Source: UBA1038 sp964481445 (lineage in GTDB: Bacteria; Bacillota; Clostridia; Christensenellales; Aristaeellaceae). From it: a stretch of DNA of 17,681 bases. Position numbers and translations under genes: made by a program. The stretch is from contig CAYZTQ010000041.1 of assembly GCA_964481445.1 (NCBI GenBank), positions 1 to 17,681 on the forward strand. The letters run 5' to 3'. Below are positions 9,417 through 17,676 of the stretch, one piece after another. Within the stretch, counting starts at the first letter, position 1. Each line of letters starts with the position of its first letter. The notes beneath the pieces are model-generated. The model was not told where the DNA came from and searched no databases. It was given only the letters and a program-made list of their open reading frames with translations.

Positions 9417-9446
9417 TCTGCGCTCTTTTCTGCCTCGAATCGGGGC

Positions 9447-11888
9447 TTATTTCAGCTTCCAGATGTTCCTGTTGTAGTCGGCAATGCTGCGGTCGCTGGA
9501 GAACAGGCCGCTCATAGCCGTGTTGGTGATGGCTTTTTTAAGCCATTCGTCGCTGTTTCGGTAGTCGCGGTCCACGCGCCGCTGCGCCATGGAGTAGGAG
9601 CCGAAATCTTTCAGCACAAAGTAGGGGTCGGCCGGCGCGCCCCAGCTGCCGAACAGCAGGTCGTGATAGAGCCCCTGCAGCAGGGCCGGGTTGTCGGGGA
9701 AGAGCGTGCCGTCGATCATCTGGGTCAAGACGCGGCGCAGCTCGGCGTTCTGCTCGTAGATGCCGATGGGGGAATAGCTGCCGTCCTGATACAGGGTGTT
9801 CACGGTGTCCACCCGCATGCCGAAAATGTAGATGTTGTCCATGCCCACCTGCTCGGAAATTTCCACGTTCGCGCCGTCCAGCGTGCCCATGGTCACCGCG
9901 CCGTTCATCATGAACTTCATGTTGCCGGTGCCGCTGGCCTCCTTGCCGGCGGTCGACAGCTGCTCGGACAGCTCGGCGGCGGGGATCAGCATCTCCGCGG
10001 CCGATACGTTATAGTTTTCGACAAACAGAATCTTGAGCAGCCCCCTGGCCCGCGGGTTCTTGTCGATCAGGCGTGAGAGGGCCAGAATGTAGCGGATGAT
10101 CATCTTCGCCTTGGCGTAGCCGGGGCTGGCCTTGGCGCCGAATACAAAGGTGCGGGGCAGCATGTCGATGTTCGGGTCATCCGCGATGCGGTTGTACAGC
10201 GCATGGATGTGCAGGGCGTTGAGCATCTGCCGCTTGTACTCGTGCAGGCGCTTGACCTGCACGTCGAACATGGTGTCGGTATCCAGACTGATGCCCTGCC
10301 GCTCCCTGATCCAGGCGGCGAAGTTTGCCTTGTTGTGCTGCTTCACCTTGAGGAAGGCCGCGCGGAAGGCCGCATCGTCCTTTAAGGGCAGAAGCTCTTT
10401 CAGCCTGGAGGTGTCGTGCTGCCAGCCGGCGCCGATGGCGCTGCTGATCAATTCGGAAAGCCCGGGGTTGCTCGCCATCAGCCAGCGGCGGTGGGAGATG
10501 CCGTTGGTCACATAGGTAAATTTCTGCGGGTAGATCAGGTGATAGTCGCTGAAGGTATCCTTTTTCAGAATATCGCCGTGCAGGCGGCTGACGCCGTTGA
10601 CGCAGAAGCTCCACGCCACGCAGAGGTTGGCCATGTGCACCTGGTCGTAGGCGAGGATGGCCATGCGGGCGATGCGGTCCCACTCGCCGGGGAACTTGTG
10701 CCACAGCATATCGCACAGGCGGCGGTTCATCTCTTCCAGAATCATGTAGATGCGGGGCAGCTGGCGGCGCACCAGATCCTGCGGCCAGCGCTCCAGCGCC
10801 TCCTGCATGACGGTGTGGTTGGTGTAGGCCATGCAGCGCATGGTGATCTGCTGCGCCTCGTCCCAGCCGAGGCCTTCCTGATCCATCAGAAGGCGCATCA
10901 TTTCAGGGATGGCGAAGCCCGGGTGCGTGTCGTTGATGTGGAACACGGCCTTGTCGGGCAGCAGGCTCCACTGGCTGCCAAAGCGGCTCTTAAAATCTTT
11001 CAGCGCGTACTGCAGCGTGGCGCTTACCAGAAAATACTGCTGGCTCAGGCGCAGGGCCTTGCCCTCGTAATGGTTGTCCTCAGGGTAGAGCACCTTGGAG
11101 ATGATGCTGGCCAGCTCCTGCTCCAGCGAGGCGTTGCGGTAGTCGCCGCTTGAAAAGGTGCGGAAATCCATGGCCGTGCGGCTTCTGGCCCGCCACATGC
11201 GCAGGCTGTTCACCGTCTGCGCCTCGTGGCCGACCACGGGCATATCGTAGGGCACGGCCTCCACGATGCGGCCCCCCTCCACGCTGAAGGTGGTGCGGCC
11301 GCTTTCCTGCCTGGTGACCACATGGCCCTCAAAGCAGATGTCCACGCTTTCCTCGGCGGCGGGCATTTCCCACACGTTGCCGTTGGCAAGCCAGTCGTCC
11401 GGCAGCTCTACCTGCTGGCCGTCGGTCAGCTTCTGGCGGAACAGGCCGTACTCGTAGCGGATGGTGCTGCCCATGGCGGGCAGATCCAGCGTGGAGAGGC
11501 TGTCCAGAAAGCAGGCGGCCAGACGGCCGAGGCCGCCGTTGCCAAGGCCCGGCTCGGGCTCGGAGGGCATGATCTCCTGCCAGGCGATGCCCAGCTCGGT
11601 CAGCGCCTGCGTATACTCTTTGGTGGCGCACAGGTTGAGCACGTTGCTGTAGAGGCTTCTGCCGATCAGAAACTCGATGCTCATATAATAAAGCCGCTTG
11701 CCCTTGTAAGCGCGGTCATGCTCGCGGTACTTGACCCAGCGCTGCATGATCTGGTCGCGCACAGTGGAAGCGACGGCGTTATAGATCTGCTGTTTGGAGG
11801 CTTCCTCCAGCGTCTTGCCGTTGTAGCGCTGAAGTTTGCCGAGAATGGACTGCTTGATGGATTCCTTGTCAAATGACTTCGTGGTCAT
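9447..11888 (-). CDS. glgP: Glycogen/starch/alpha-glucan phosphorylase
   Basis: The enzyme uses phosphate to release glucose-1-phosphate from the non-reducing ends of alpha-1,4-glucans, with pyridoxal phosphate as cofactor. The 813-residue protein has the normal family length. It begins with an N-terminal region containing YYMSIEFLIGRSLYSNVLNL and NGGLGRLAACFLDSL. The substrate loop segment HINDTHPGFAIPEMMRLLMD follows. Near the C-terminus is the pyridoxal phosphate signature EASGTGNMKFMMNGA, with Lys658 as the cofactor-binding lysine. I set the start at the ATG at 11888 because GGAGGAT (11899-11893) lies 4 bases upstream of it; a frame opening six codons earlier would start with TTG and include that binding site. 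No other glycogen genes are nearby, so the substrate (glycogen or maltodextrin) is undecided. queT follows in the same transcript. Confidence 0.96.
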   Translation of the reverse strand: MTTKSFDKESIKQSILGKLQRYNGKTLEEASKQQIYNAVASTVRDQIMQRWVKYREHDRAYKGKRLYYMSIEFLIGRSLYSNVLNLCATKEYTQALTELGIAWQEIMPSEPEPGLGNGGLGRLAACFLDSLSTLDLPAMGSTIRYEYGLFRQKLTDGQQVELPDDWLANGNVWEMPAAEESVDICFEGHVVTRQESGRTTFSVEGGRIVEAVPYDMPVVGHEAQTVNSLRMWRARSRTAMDFRTFSSGDYRNASLEQELASIISKVLYPEDNHYEGKALRLSQQYFLVSATLQYALKDFKSRFGSQWSLLPDKAVFHINDTHPGFAIPEMMRLLMDQEGLGWDEAQQITMRCMAYTNHTVMQEALERWPQDLVRRQLPRIYMILEEMNRRLCDMLWHKFPGEWDRIARMAILAYDQVHMANLCVAWSFCVNGVSRLHGDILKKDTFSDYHLIYPQKFTYVTNGISHRRWLMASNPGLSELISSAIGAGWQHDTSRLKELLPLKDDAAFRAAFLKVKQHNKANFAAWIRERQGISLDTDTMFDVQVKRLHEYKRQMLNALHIHALYNRIADDPNIDMLPRTFVFGAKASPGYAKAKMIIRYILALSRLIDKNPRARGLLKILFVENYNVSAAEMLIPAAELSEQLSTAGKEASGTGNMKFMMNGAVTMGTLDGANVEISEQVGMDNIYIFGMRVDTVNTLYQDGSYSPIGIYEQNAELRRVLTQMIDGTLFPDNPALLQGLYHDLLFGSWGAPADPYFVLKDFGSYSMAQRRVDRDYRNSDEWLKKAITNTAMSGLFSSDRSIADYNRNIWKLK

Positions 11889-11919
11889 TTTATCCTCCGG
11901 GCGCAAAAATGTACGAATC

Positions 11920-11949
11920 AGTATAGCATTTTGGCCGAAGCGGTGGCAA
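11920..11949 (-). promoter_or_regulatory. glgP-queT promoter
   Basis: On the minus strand TTGCCA (11949-11944) and TATACT (11925-11920) are 18 bases apart. Transcription would begin near 11913, about 25 bases before the glgP start codon. Confidence 0.7.
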
Positions 11950-11973
11950 ATGCGAAAGAACGTCTTCCCTTCT

Positions 11974-12001
11974 TTGAGAAGCCGCCCGCTTGTTGTACAA
12001 T
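11974..12001 (+). promoter_or_regulatory. Probable addB promoter
   Basis: TACAAT (11996-12001) is a good -10 element. The best -35 candidate is TTGAGA (11974-11979), with a 16-base spacer. It lies about 30 bases from the addB ATG and is divergent from the glgP promoter. Confidence 0.55.
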
Positions 12002-12030
12002 GAAAGAGAAAAATACCGCGGGAGGATGCA

Positions 12031-15000
12031 ATGATCGAGATTCGCTGCGCGCGCCCCCATCGCCTGTGGGAGCCGATGGTGAAGGATTTGAAGGCCGCCT
12101 ACGAGGCGGGGGAGCAGATCGCGCTGCTGGTGCCCGAGCAGTATACCCTGCAGGCGGAACGCGACCTGCTGCGCGACCTTGAGGTGCCAGGTTTTTTCAG
12201 AATCGACGTGCTTTCGCCTTCCAGGCTCGAATACCGCGTGTTCAGCGCTTTCGGCGCCGCGGGCAGAGAGAGGATTGACGAGCGCGGCAAGGCCGTGGCT
12301 CTGACCCGCGTGCTGCAAAAAGAGAAGGACAAGCTGCGTTTTTACGCAGGCGCGCAGGATCATCCGGGCTTTGTGCGGCGCATGGCGCAGATGCTCTCCA
12401 CGCTGAAGCTGCTGAGTATCGGGCCGGAGCAGCTGCTCGCGCAGGCCGAAGCCGCGCAGGCGGCGGGGGATCATCAGCCCCTCTGGCACAAGCTGCGCGA
12501 CATGGCGCTGATCCTTGACAGCTACGAAAAACTGCTGGGCGGCCGGTTTGAGGACAGGGAGGACGTGGCGCTTGATATGCGCGCCCGCCTCGCGCAGGGC
12601 GGCCTCTTTCGGGGCAGGCAGGTCTTTGTCTTCGGCTTCGACCTGCTGACCGAGGCCTTCTCGCAGGTGCTGTACGTCATCGCGCTGCAGGCGGCGCGCC
12701 TGCACATCTCGCTGGCCGCCGACAGGGCGCAGGCGGAGGACGGTGACGCCTTCCGCGGCGTGCGCGAAAGCGCGCTGCGCCTGATGGAGGGGCTGAAAGA
12801 GAGAGGCCTTGCGTACAGCTTCGACTGGTATGAGGGGGCGCTGCCGGGCCGCGCGCGCGATATCGCCCACCTTGAAAAATACCTGCTCTCTTTTTCAGAG
12901 CCGCCTTTTGAAGAGGTGCCCGGGAGCATCCGCCTCTACGCCGGGCCCACCCCCTACCGCGAGGTGCAGCGGGCCGCCCAGCTGATCGTGCAGGAGGCGC
13001 GCCGGGGGGTGCCCCTTGACGACATGATGCTGCTTTGCGGCAACCTGCCGCTGTACAGCGGGCTGATTGAGTCCACCTGCCAGAGCTACGGCATCCCCTG
13101 CTATGTGGCCGACAAGCTGCCCCTTGCCTCGCACAGGGTGCTGCGCTACATCCTGGCCTGCCTGCGCTGCGTGGCGGACGGCTGGCAGAGCGACGATGTG
13201 GAGGATATGATCAAAAGCGGCCTGTCGCCCCTTTCGGGCGAGGAAGCCTGGCTGCTTGAAAATTACGCCCTGCGCTGGGGACTGCGCCAGAGAAAGTGGC
13301 TGTCTCCCCTTACAAGGGGGGAGGAGGGGGAAAGGGAGCAGGCCGAGGCTTTGCGCCAGAGGCTGGTTCAGCCCGTGGAGGCGCTGCATAGGGCGCTTGC
13401 CCAGGCGAAGACCGCGGCCGAATCGCTTGCCGCGCTGCGTAGCTTCATTGCTGAAAGCGGGCTGATGGGCCGCGCGGAGGTTCTGTCGCTTGAACTTGAG
13501 GCGGCGGGCTTTCATAAAGAGGTGATGCAGCTGGCTCAGGTGTTCGAGCAGCTGGAAGAGATGCTGGGCCAGATGGCGGCCCTGATGGGGGAGGAACGCA
13601 TTCCTCTCAGGCATTTTCCGCTCTGGCTGGAAAACGGCCTGGCCGAGCGCGAGCTGTCGGCCCTGCCGCCGCAGGGCGGCTACCTGCAGGCGGGGCAGCT
13701 GGGCAACCTGTTGCCCCACAGGCCGCGCGTGGTGCTGGCGCTGGGGCTGAATGAGGGCATCCTTTCCGCAGATGACAGCGGCCTTTTGACACGGGAAGAG
13801 ACCGAGCTGGCGGAAAGCGCCTTCCGCAGCGATTTCGGGCTGGACGCGCAGGGGCATGAGGAGATGAAGGCCCTCGACCTGTTGAAGGCCCTGTGCGCGC
13901 CCTCGGAGAAGCTGTATTTGAGCTATGCCCTGGCGGATGAGGAAGGGCAGGCGCTGCGCCCGCTGACGCAGCTGAAAACGCTGCAAAGGCTCTTTCCCCT
14001 GCTGGTGGAAGAGGGGGGCGCCATGGCCGGGCGCGCCGGCGACCCCCTGGAACTGCCGCTGGCCCCGATGCCCGCGCTGGAGACGCTGGCCCTGAGATTG
14101 GCTTCCGGCGAAGGCGGCGGGCGCTGGCTCGAGGCCTGGAACTGGATGGGGCAGGACGAGGGCTACCGCAGGCGGGCGGAAGCGCTGCTCTGCGCCCAGC
14201 GGGGGGAGGAGCCGCCTGGAAGCATCGGGAAAAAGGCCGTCCAAAGGGCCTATGATGTGAAAAACATGTCTGCCTCCCGGCTGGAAACCTTTGCCCAGTG
14301 TCCCTTCCGTCACTTTGTGGAACAGGGCCTGCGCCCGAAAAAGCGGGAGGAATGGGCCGTGGAGCCCGTGGAAACGGGCAGCTTCTACCACCGGGCGATG
14401 GACGGCTTCACCCGCCTGGCCATGGCCGACGCGGCGTGGCCGCGCGTTGACAGGGAGCGGGCGGAGGCCCTGATGGACGAATCCCTCGCCCCGCTTGTGA
14501 AGGAATGGGAATCGCGCCCCTATCTGGATACAGCCCGCCAGCGCGCGGCCTCTCAGGGCTACCTGCGCGTGGCCAGGCGCATGGCCTGGATGGTGACGCG
14601 GGGCGCCGCCCAGAGCCGGATGGCTCCGCTTGGCAGCGAGCTGCGTTTCGGCGATGGCACCGGCGATAGCCTGCCCGGTATCCTTCTCAGGCTTAAAGAC
14701 GGCAGCCTCGTGGAGCTGCGGGGCAAGATCGACCGGCTGGATCTGCTGGAGGAGGGGGGCAGGCAATACCTGCGCGTGGTCGATTACAAGTCGGGCAGCG
14801 ACAGGCTGTCCCCCGAAAAAGTCTATGAGGGCGCGCAGCTGCAGCTGCTCATCTACCTGCGCGCGGCGCTGGGGCAGTTTGAAGGGGCCGTGCCGGCCGG
14901 GGCCTTCTACCAGCATCTGGGCGACCCCCTGATCCAGGCGGAGGATGAGGAGAAGGCGGAGCAGGAGGCCGATAAAAAGCTGCGGCTGTCGGGCGTCATC

Positions 15001-15339
15001 CTGAAGGACGCGCAGATTATCCGCCTGATGGATGAGGAGGGGCTGACGCTCGGTACCCTGCTTAACAAAAGCGGCGATTTCAACAAAAGGCGGGGCGACC
15101 TGCTGGAGGAGGAGGCCCTGCGCGATCTGGCGCGTTTTGCCGAAAACAAAGCGGCAGAACTTTCGCAGCGCATCAGCGAGGGAGAGATTGAGCGCCTGCC
15201 GCTCATCTTCGGCAAGCGGCGCGCCTGTGAAAACTGCGGTTATCAGGGCATCTGCCGCATCGACTGGCACGCGGGCGGCCGGGGGAGAAGCGTGCCCGCC
15301 ATGAGTCTGGAGGAGCTGGCGCAGCGCATCGGCGGGTAA
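12031..15339 (+). CDS. addB: AddB-type helicase/nuclease subunit, double-strand break repair
   Basis: AddB pairs with AddA to unwind and resect double-strand DNA ends for recombination; AddB supplies one nuclease domain and an iron-sulfur cluster. The 1102-residue protein has AddB length and order: an N-terminal region with LLVPEQYTLQAERDLL, a middle region including VVLALGLNEGILSADDSGLL, then the C-terminal nuclease. The four cluster cysteines are present: Cys757 in FAQCPFRHF, and Cys1066, Cys1069 and Cys1075 in CENCGYQGIC. Nuclease residues appear as Asp901 (GKIDRLD) and Asp918/Lys920 (VVDYKSG). The N-terminus reads MIEIRCARPHRLWEPMVKDL where most AddB proteins have a GxxGxGKT Walker A, so ATP binding by this subunit seems lost, as in streptococcal RexB. 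GGGAGGATG precedes the ATG. No addA lies beside it. Confidence 0.93.
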   Translation: MIEIRCARPHRLWEPMVKDLKAAYEAGEQIALLVPEQYTLQAERDLLRDLEVPGFFRIDVLSPSRLEYRVFSAFGAAGRERIDERGKAVALTRVLQKEKDKLRFYAGAQDHPGFVRRMAQMLSTLKLLSIGPEQLLAQAEAAQAAGDHQPLWHKLRDMALILDSYEKLLGGRFEDREDVALDMRARLAQGGLFRGRQVFVFGFDLLTEAFSQVLYVIALQAARLHISLAADRAQAEDGDAFRGVRESALRLMEGLKERGLAYSFDWYEGALPGRARDIAHLEKYLLSFSEPPFEEVPGSIRLYAGPTPYREVQRAAQLIVQEARRGVPLDDMMLLCGNLPLYSGLIESTCQSYGIPCYVADKLPLASHRVLRYILACLRCVADGWQSDDVEDMIKSGLSPLSGEEAWLLENYALRWGLRQRKWLSPLTRGEEGEREQAEALRQRLVQPVEALHRALAQAKTAAESLAALRSFIAESGLMGRAEVLSLELEAAGFHKEVMQLAQVFEQLEEMLGQMAALMGEERIPLRHFPLWLENGLAERELSALPPQGGYLQAGQLGNLLPHRPRVVLALGLNEGILSADDSGLLTREETELAESAFRSDFGLDAQGHEEMKALDLLKALCAPSEKLYLSYALADEEGQALRPLTQLKTLQRLFPLLVEEGGAMAGRAGDPLELPLAPMPALETLALRLASGEGGGRWLEAWNWMGQDEGYRRRAEALLCAQRGEEPPGSIGKKAVQRAYDVKNMSASRLETFAQCPFRHFVEQGLRPKKREEWAVEPVETGSFYHRAMDGFTRLAMADAAWPRVDRERAEALMDESLAPLVKEWESRPYLDTARQRAASQGYLRVARRMAWMVTRGAAQSRMAPLGSELRFGDGTGDSLPGILLRLKDGSLVELRGKIDRLDLLEEGGRQYLRVVDYKSGSDRLSPEKVYEGAQLQLLIYLRAALGQFEGAVPAGAFYQHLGDPLIQAEDEEKAEQEADKKLRLSGVILKDAQIIRLMDEEGLTLGTLLNKSGDFNKRRGDLLEEEALRDLARFAENKAAELSQRISEGEIERLPLIFGKRRACENCGYQGICRIDWHAGGRGRSVPAMSLEELAQRIGG

Positions 15340-15431
15340 ACGCGCGCGGATTTTTCTTCATTAAATGCGGCTGTTTTTCACAAGTCAGGCACAGGATTTG
15401 TACAAAATATCGCGCTATTCGGACAAAAACA

Positions 15432-15462
15432 ACTGGTATTTTTTCTCTGCATAGGGTATACT
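15432..15462 (+). promoter_or_regulatory. Probable promoter of the P-loop/radical SAM/DUF1003 genes
   Basis: TATACT (15457-15462) is a good housekeeping -10 element, but the -35 region 17-18 bases upstream (CTGGTAT) is poor. The same bases also fit the sporulation sigma-K pattern: AC (15432-15433), 16 bases, then CATAGGGTA (15450-15458). Which sigma factor is used cannot be settled from sequence. The ribosome binding site GGGAGGGATG follows near 15488. Confidence 0.5.
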
Positions 15463-15500
15463 GTAATCATCAAAAGCACTACAAAAGGGAGGGATGTCCC

Positions 15501-15911
15501 ATGATTCAAGTAGTACACGGAAAAAAAGGCTCAGGGAAAACCAAGCGCATTATAGATATGGCCAACAATGCCGTCAAAGAACAAAACGGCATTGTTGTGT
15601 TTATTGACGATGATAACCGCTATATGTTCGACGTGCAGCAGCCCGTCCGCTTTGTCAACGCGGGCGAATACGGCATGGTCAGCCCGGAGATGTTCTACGG
15701 GTTCCTGTGCGGCATGGCTTCGCAGAATTTTGATATCACCTATGTGGTCATCGACGCGTTTTTGAAGCTGGTCAACGTCAAGCCTTCCGAGACCGAGTGG
15801 TTTTTCCGGCAGCTGGAGCAGCTGGCCGAGCGCAGCAACATCACCTTTGTGCTGAGCCTCAGCGCCGACGACAGCGAAGTGCCCGAATCCATCCGTAAAT
15901 ATTTTATCTGA
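15501..15911 (+). CDS. Small P-loop nucleotide-binding protein of Clostridia type
   Basis: The 136-residue protein starts with a Walker A motif, GKKGSGKT at residues 7-14 (Lys13, Thr14). TYVVID (80-85) is a credible Walker B with Asp85. I recall similar short proteins as conserved and uncharacterised in Clostridia, sometimes labelled as PilT-like ATPases, but nothing here points to pili and the single short domain is not a PilT. Further stretches that look conserved are IVVFIDDDNRYMFDV and FYGFLCGMASQNFDI. No signal peptide or membrane segment is present, so it should be cytoplasmic. Its TGA is immediately followed by the ATG of the radical SAM gene, which suggests translational coupling. Function unknown. 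Confidence 0.85.
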   Translation: MIQVVHGKKGSGKTKRIIDMANNAVKEQNGIVVFIDDDNRYMFDVQQPVRFVNAGEYGMVSPEMFYGFLCGMASQNFDITYVVIDAFLKLVNVKPSETEWFFRQLEQLAERSNITFVLSLSADDSEVPESIRKYFI

Positions 15912-16808
15912 ATGAACGGCGAGACACCCTGCCGCCTGTGTCCCAGGCGGTGCGGCGTTCTCCGTGACCCGGATACCGGGAAGGGCTTCTGCCGGGTGGG
16001 CAGCACGGCGCTGGTTGCGCGCGCCGCGCCGCACATCTGGGAGGAGCCCTGTATTTCCGGCACAAGGGGGACGGGCGCCGTTTTTTTCAGCGGTTGCACG
16101 CTGCGCTGCGCCTACTGCCAGAACTGCGAAATCAGCCACGACAACAAGGGCAGGCCTCTTTCCCCGCGTCAGCTGGCCGACGTGTTCAAGCGGCTTGAAG
16201 ACAGCGGCGTGCACAACCTGTCCTTGATTACGGCCACGCATTTTCTGCCGGCCGTTCTTTCCGCTTTCGAGCTGTACCGGCCGAAGATCCCCATCGTGTA
16301 CAACTGCGGCGGATACGAGCTTGAGGAAACGGTCAGACGCCTGGATGGTCTGGTGGACGTGTGGCTGCCCGATATCAAGAACCAGAGCCCGAAGCTTTCA
16401 AAGCTTTTGCTTGGCTGCGAGGATTATTTTGAGCATGCCTCCGCCGCCGTGAAGCAGATGTGCCGGCAGTCCGGCCCAGCGCAGTATAACGCCGAGGGCA
16501 TCATGACGCGGGGCACGCTGGTGCGGCACCTGATCATCCCCGGCTGCGTCAGCGATACCATCAATATCCTGCGCTTTGTGGCGGAGGAGCTGCCCGGGGG
16601 CACGCCCCTCAGCCTGATGCGCCAGTACACGCCAAGCGCCCGCTGCCGTATCTCCGGCCTTGACAGGCGCATCACGGACGCGGAATATAAAAGGGCGCTC
16701 GCCGCCTTTGAGGCCTTCGGCCTTGAGGGCTTTGTGCAGCAGGCCGAATCGGCCGACAGCGCCTACACCCCGCCCTTTGACGGCAGCGGGCTTGATTGTC
16801 AAACTTAA
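15912..16808 (+). CDS. PflX-like radical SAM protein (pyruvate formate-lyase activating enzyme relative)
   Basis: The 298-residue protein carries the radical SAM cluster motif CTLRCAYC (Cys62, Cys66, Cys69), directly preceded by GTGAVFFSG, a typical lead-in. An N-terminal cysteine group, CRLCPRRC (7-14) plus Cys27 in KGFCRVG, is characteristic of the PflX group of COG1313 and may bind another metal centre. VYNCGGYE (about 129-136) and VWLPDIKNQ are further group-typical blocks. These proteins are often annotated as activating enzymes for glycyl radical enzymes, but PflX itself has no firmly known partner, and no pyruvate formate-lyase is in this window. The ATG directly abuts the upstream stop and has no clear ribosome binding site of its own, so it probably depends on translation of the P-loop gene. 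Confidence 0.9.
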   Translation: MNGETPCRLCPRRCGVLRDPDTGKGFCRVGSTALVARAAPHIWEEPCISGTRGTGAVFFSGCTLRCAYCQNCEISHDNKGRPLSPRQLADVFKRLEDSGVHNLSLITATHFLPAVLSAFELYRPKIPIVYNCGGYELEETVRRLDGLVDVWLPDIKNQSPKLSKLLLGCEDYFEHASAAVKQMCRQSGPAQYNAEGIMTRGTLVRHLIIPGCVSDTINILRFVAEELPGGTPLSLMRQYTPSARCRISGLDRRITDAEYKRALAAFEAFGLEGFVQQAESADSAYTPPFDGSGLDCQT

Positions 16809-16822
16809 CGGAGGAGGTTCCC

Positions 16823-17329
16823 ATGGCTGCGCTCGACAGGATGGAAGTATTGAAGAGCATTCTGGAAGACGTGGATGACGATCTGACGGATGAGGAGATC
16901 CTGCATCTGGTGCTGGAGAAGAAGGTATCCAGAAACGTCGAAAAGAAAGACAGTTACACCTTCGGCCAGAAGGCCGCAGATAAGCTGGCGAAATTTGCCG
17001 GCAGCTGGAAGTTTATCATCATCTTCAGCCTGATTCTGGCCGTGTGGATCGTTGTCAACCATCTTTTGACCGGCAAGGCCTTCGACCCCTACCCCTTTAT
17101 CCTGCTCAACCTGCTGCTCTCCTGCACGGCGGCCATACAGGCCCCCTTGATCATGATGAGCCAGAACAGGCAGGAAGAGAAGGACCGCCAGCGCGCGGAA
17201 AACGACTACAAGGTCAACCTGAAAACCGAGATCATCATCCGCGACATTCACCGCAAGCTGGATTTGATTCTCGACAATCAGCAGAAGCGCGCGCTGCGGG
17301 AAGAGGAAGACGAAAGCCAGACAGACTGA
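16823..17329 (+). CDS. DUF1003-type membrane protein
   Basis: The 168-residue protein has an acidic, soluble N-terminal part (MEVLKSILEDVDDDLTDEEI), two membrane helices at about 62-80 and 90-112, and a charged, probably coiled-coil tail (QNRQEEKDRQRAENDYKVNL and onward to about 160). ADKLAKFAGSWKFIIIFSLI, then FDPYPFILLNLLLSCTAAIQ and APLIMMSQNRQ, are the hallmarks of DUF1003, whose function is not established. The start is the ATG at 16823, 5 bases after GGAGGAGGT (16810-16818); an in-frame TTG at 16796 is rejected because it lies inside the upstream gene and before that site. It follows the radical SAM gene by 14 bases and is likely the last gene of that unit, before the terminator at 17387. 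Confidence 0.9.
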   Translation: MAALDRMEVLKSILEDVDDDLTDEEILHLVLEKKVSRNVEKKDSYTFGQKAADKLAKFAGSWKFIIIFSLILAVWIVVNHLLTGKAFDPYPFILLNLLLSCTAAIQAPLIMMSQNRQEEKDRQRAENDYKVNLKTEIIIRDIHRKLDLILDNQQKRALREEEDESQTD

Positions 17330-17386
17330 GAGAACTGCGAAGCCTCAGATAAAATATACCCGGCACAAGCTGTCTGGGTCTCAAAT

Positions 17387-17421
17387 CAAAATAAGAAGCT
17401 CTGCCCGGGCTTCTTATTTTG
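17387..17421. terminator. Intrinsic terminator after the DUF1003 gene
   Basis: CAAAATAAGAAGC (17387-17399) and GCTTCTTATTTTG (17409-17421) form a perfect 13-bp stem with a 9-base loop; a one-base bulge lets pairing extend to CAAA/TTTG outside it. The T-rich 3' arm and A-rich 5' arm would allow termination in either direction. Confidence 0.82.
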
Positions 17422-17646
17422 TTTGAAGGAGCGTAGCTTGAAATCAGCACGGCTTTCCTTTTTACGGCATTGTGCTCCTCTCGTTGAGCGCAGGATGTTT
17501 TTTTATGTGACACGCGCCTGTTTCATGCTCATATCTTCCACCTTTGTGCATTTTGTCTCTCTCTTTGAACGCACTCGGCGTGTCTTTGCGTCCGGCGGGG
17601 GCATAAAAAGAGTGTTTCTATGCAGCTTTCTTATCAGGACTGTGAC
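17422..17646. other. Intergenic stretch without a recognisable gene
   Basis: This 225-base stretch is pyrimidine-rich on the plus strand and lower in GC than the genes around it. A 75-codon open frame runs through part of it, but it has no ribosome binding site, no recognisable motif, and a composition unlike the window's genes. I see no RNA gene and no clear repeat. It probably holds upstream sequence for the promoter at the window's right edge. Confidence 0.5.
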
Positions 17647-17676
17647 TTGACATCTCCGATTGGGTATCTATATAAT
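17647..17676 (+). promoter_or_regulatory. Consensus promoter at the right edge, reading out of the window
   Basis: TTGACA (17647-17652) and TATAAT (17671-17676) match both consensus hexamers perfectly with an 18-base spacer. The transcript would begin about 6 bases inside or at the window's end, so its gene lies outside. Such a strong promoter would suit a stable RNA or a highly expressed protein; that is inference. Confidence 0.75.

Noticed and set aside
9417..9446. A preQ1 riboswitch before queT
   Set aside because: The gap is only 30 bases and shows no pseudoknot-forming stem with the usual A-rich tail.
8961..11876. Several long plus-strand open frames opposite queT and glgP
   Set aside because: They are antisense shadows; glgP and queT carry family signatures, ribosome binding sites and a promoter.
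12895..15270. A 791-codon open frame opposite addB
   Set aside because: Same effect of GC-rich codon usage. The product is rich in Gln, Leu, Pro and Arg with no recognisable domain, and addB on the other strand is well supported.
15340..15375. CGCGCGCG followed by TTTTT as an addB terminator
   Set aside because: The possible stem is short, overlaps the end of addB and has mismatches; too weak to call.
17426..17437. AAGGAGCGTAGC, close to the reverse complement of the hairpin repeat tip
   Set aside because: It lacks one base of the tip block, and the surrounding sequence neither aligns with the two copies nor forms the long hairpin, so a third copy is not supported.
17423..17650. A 75-codon open frame near the right edge
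   Set aside because: No ribosome binding site, no motif, odd composition (many Phe, Arg and Ser), and it runs into the edge promoter.
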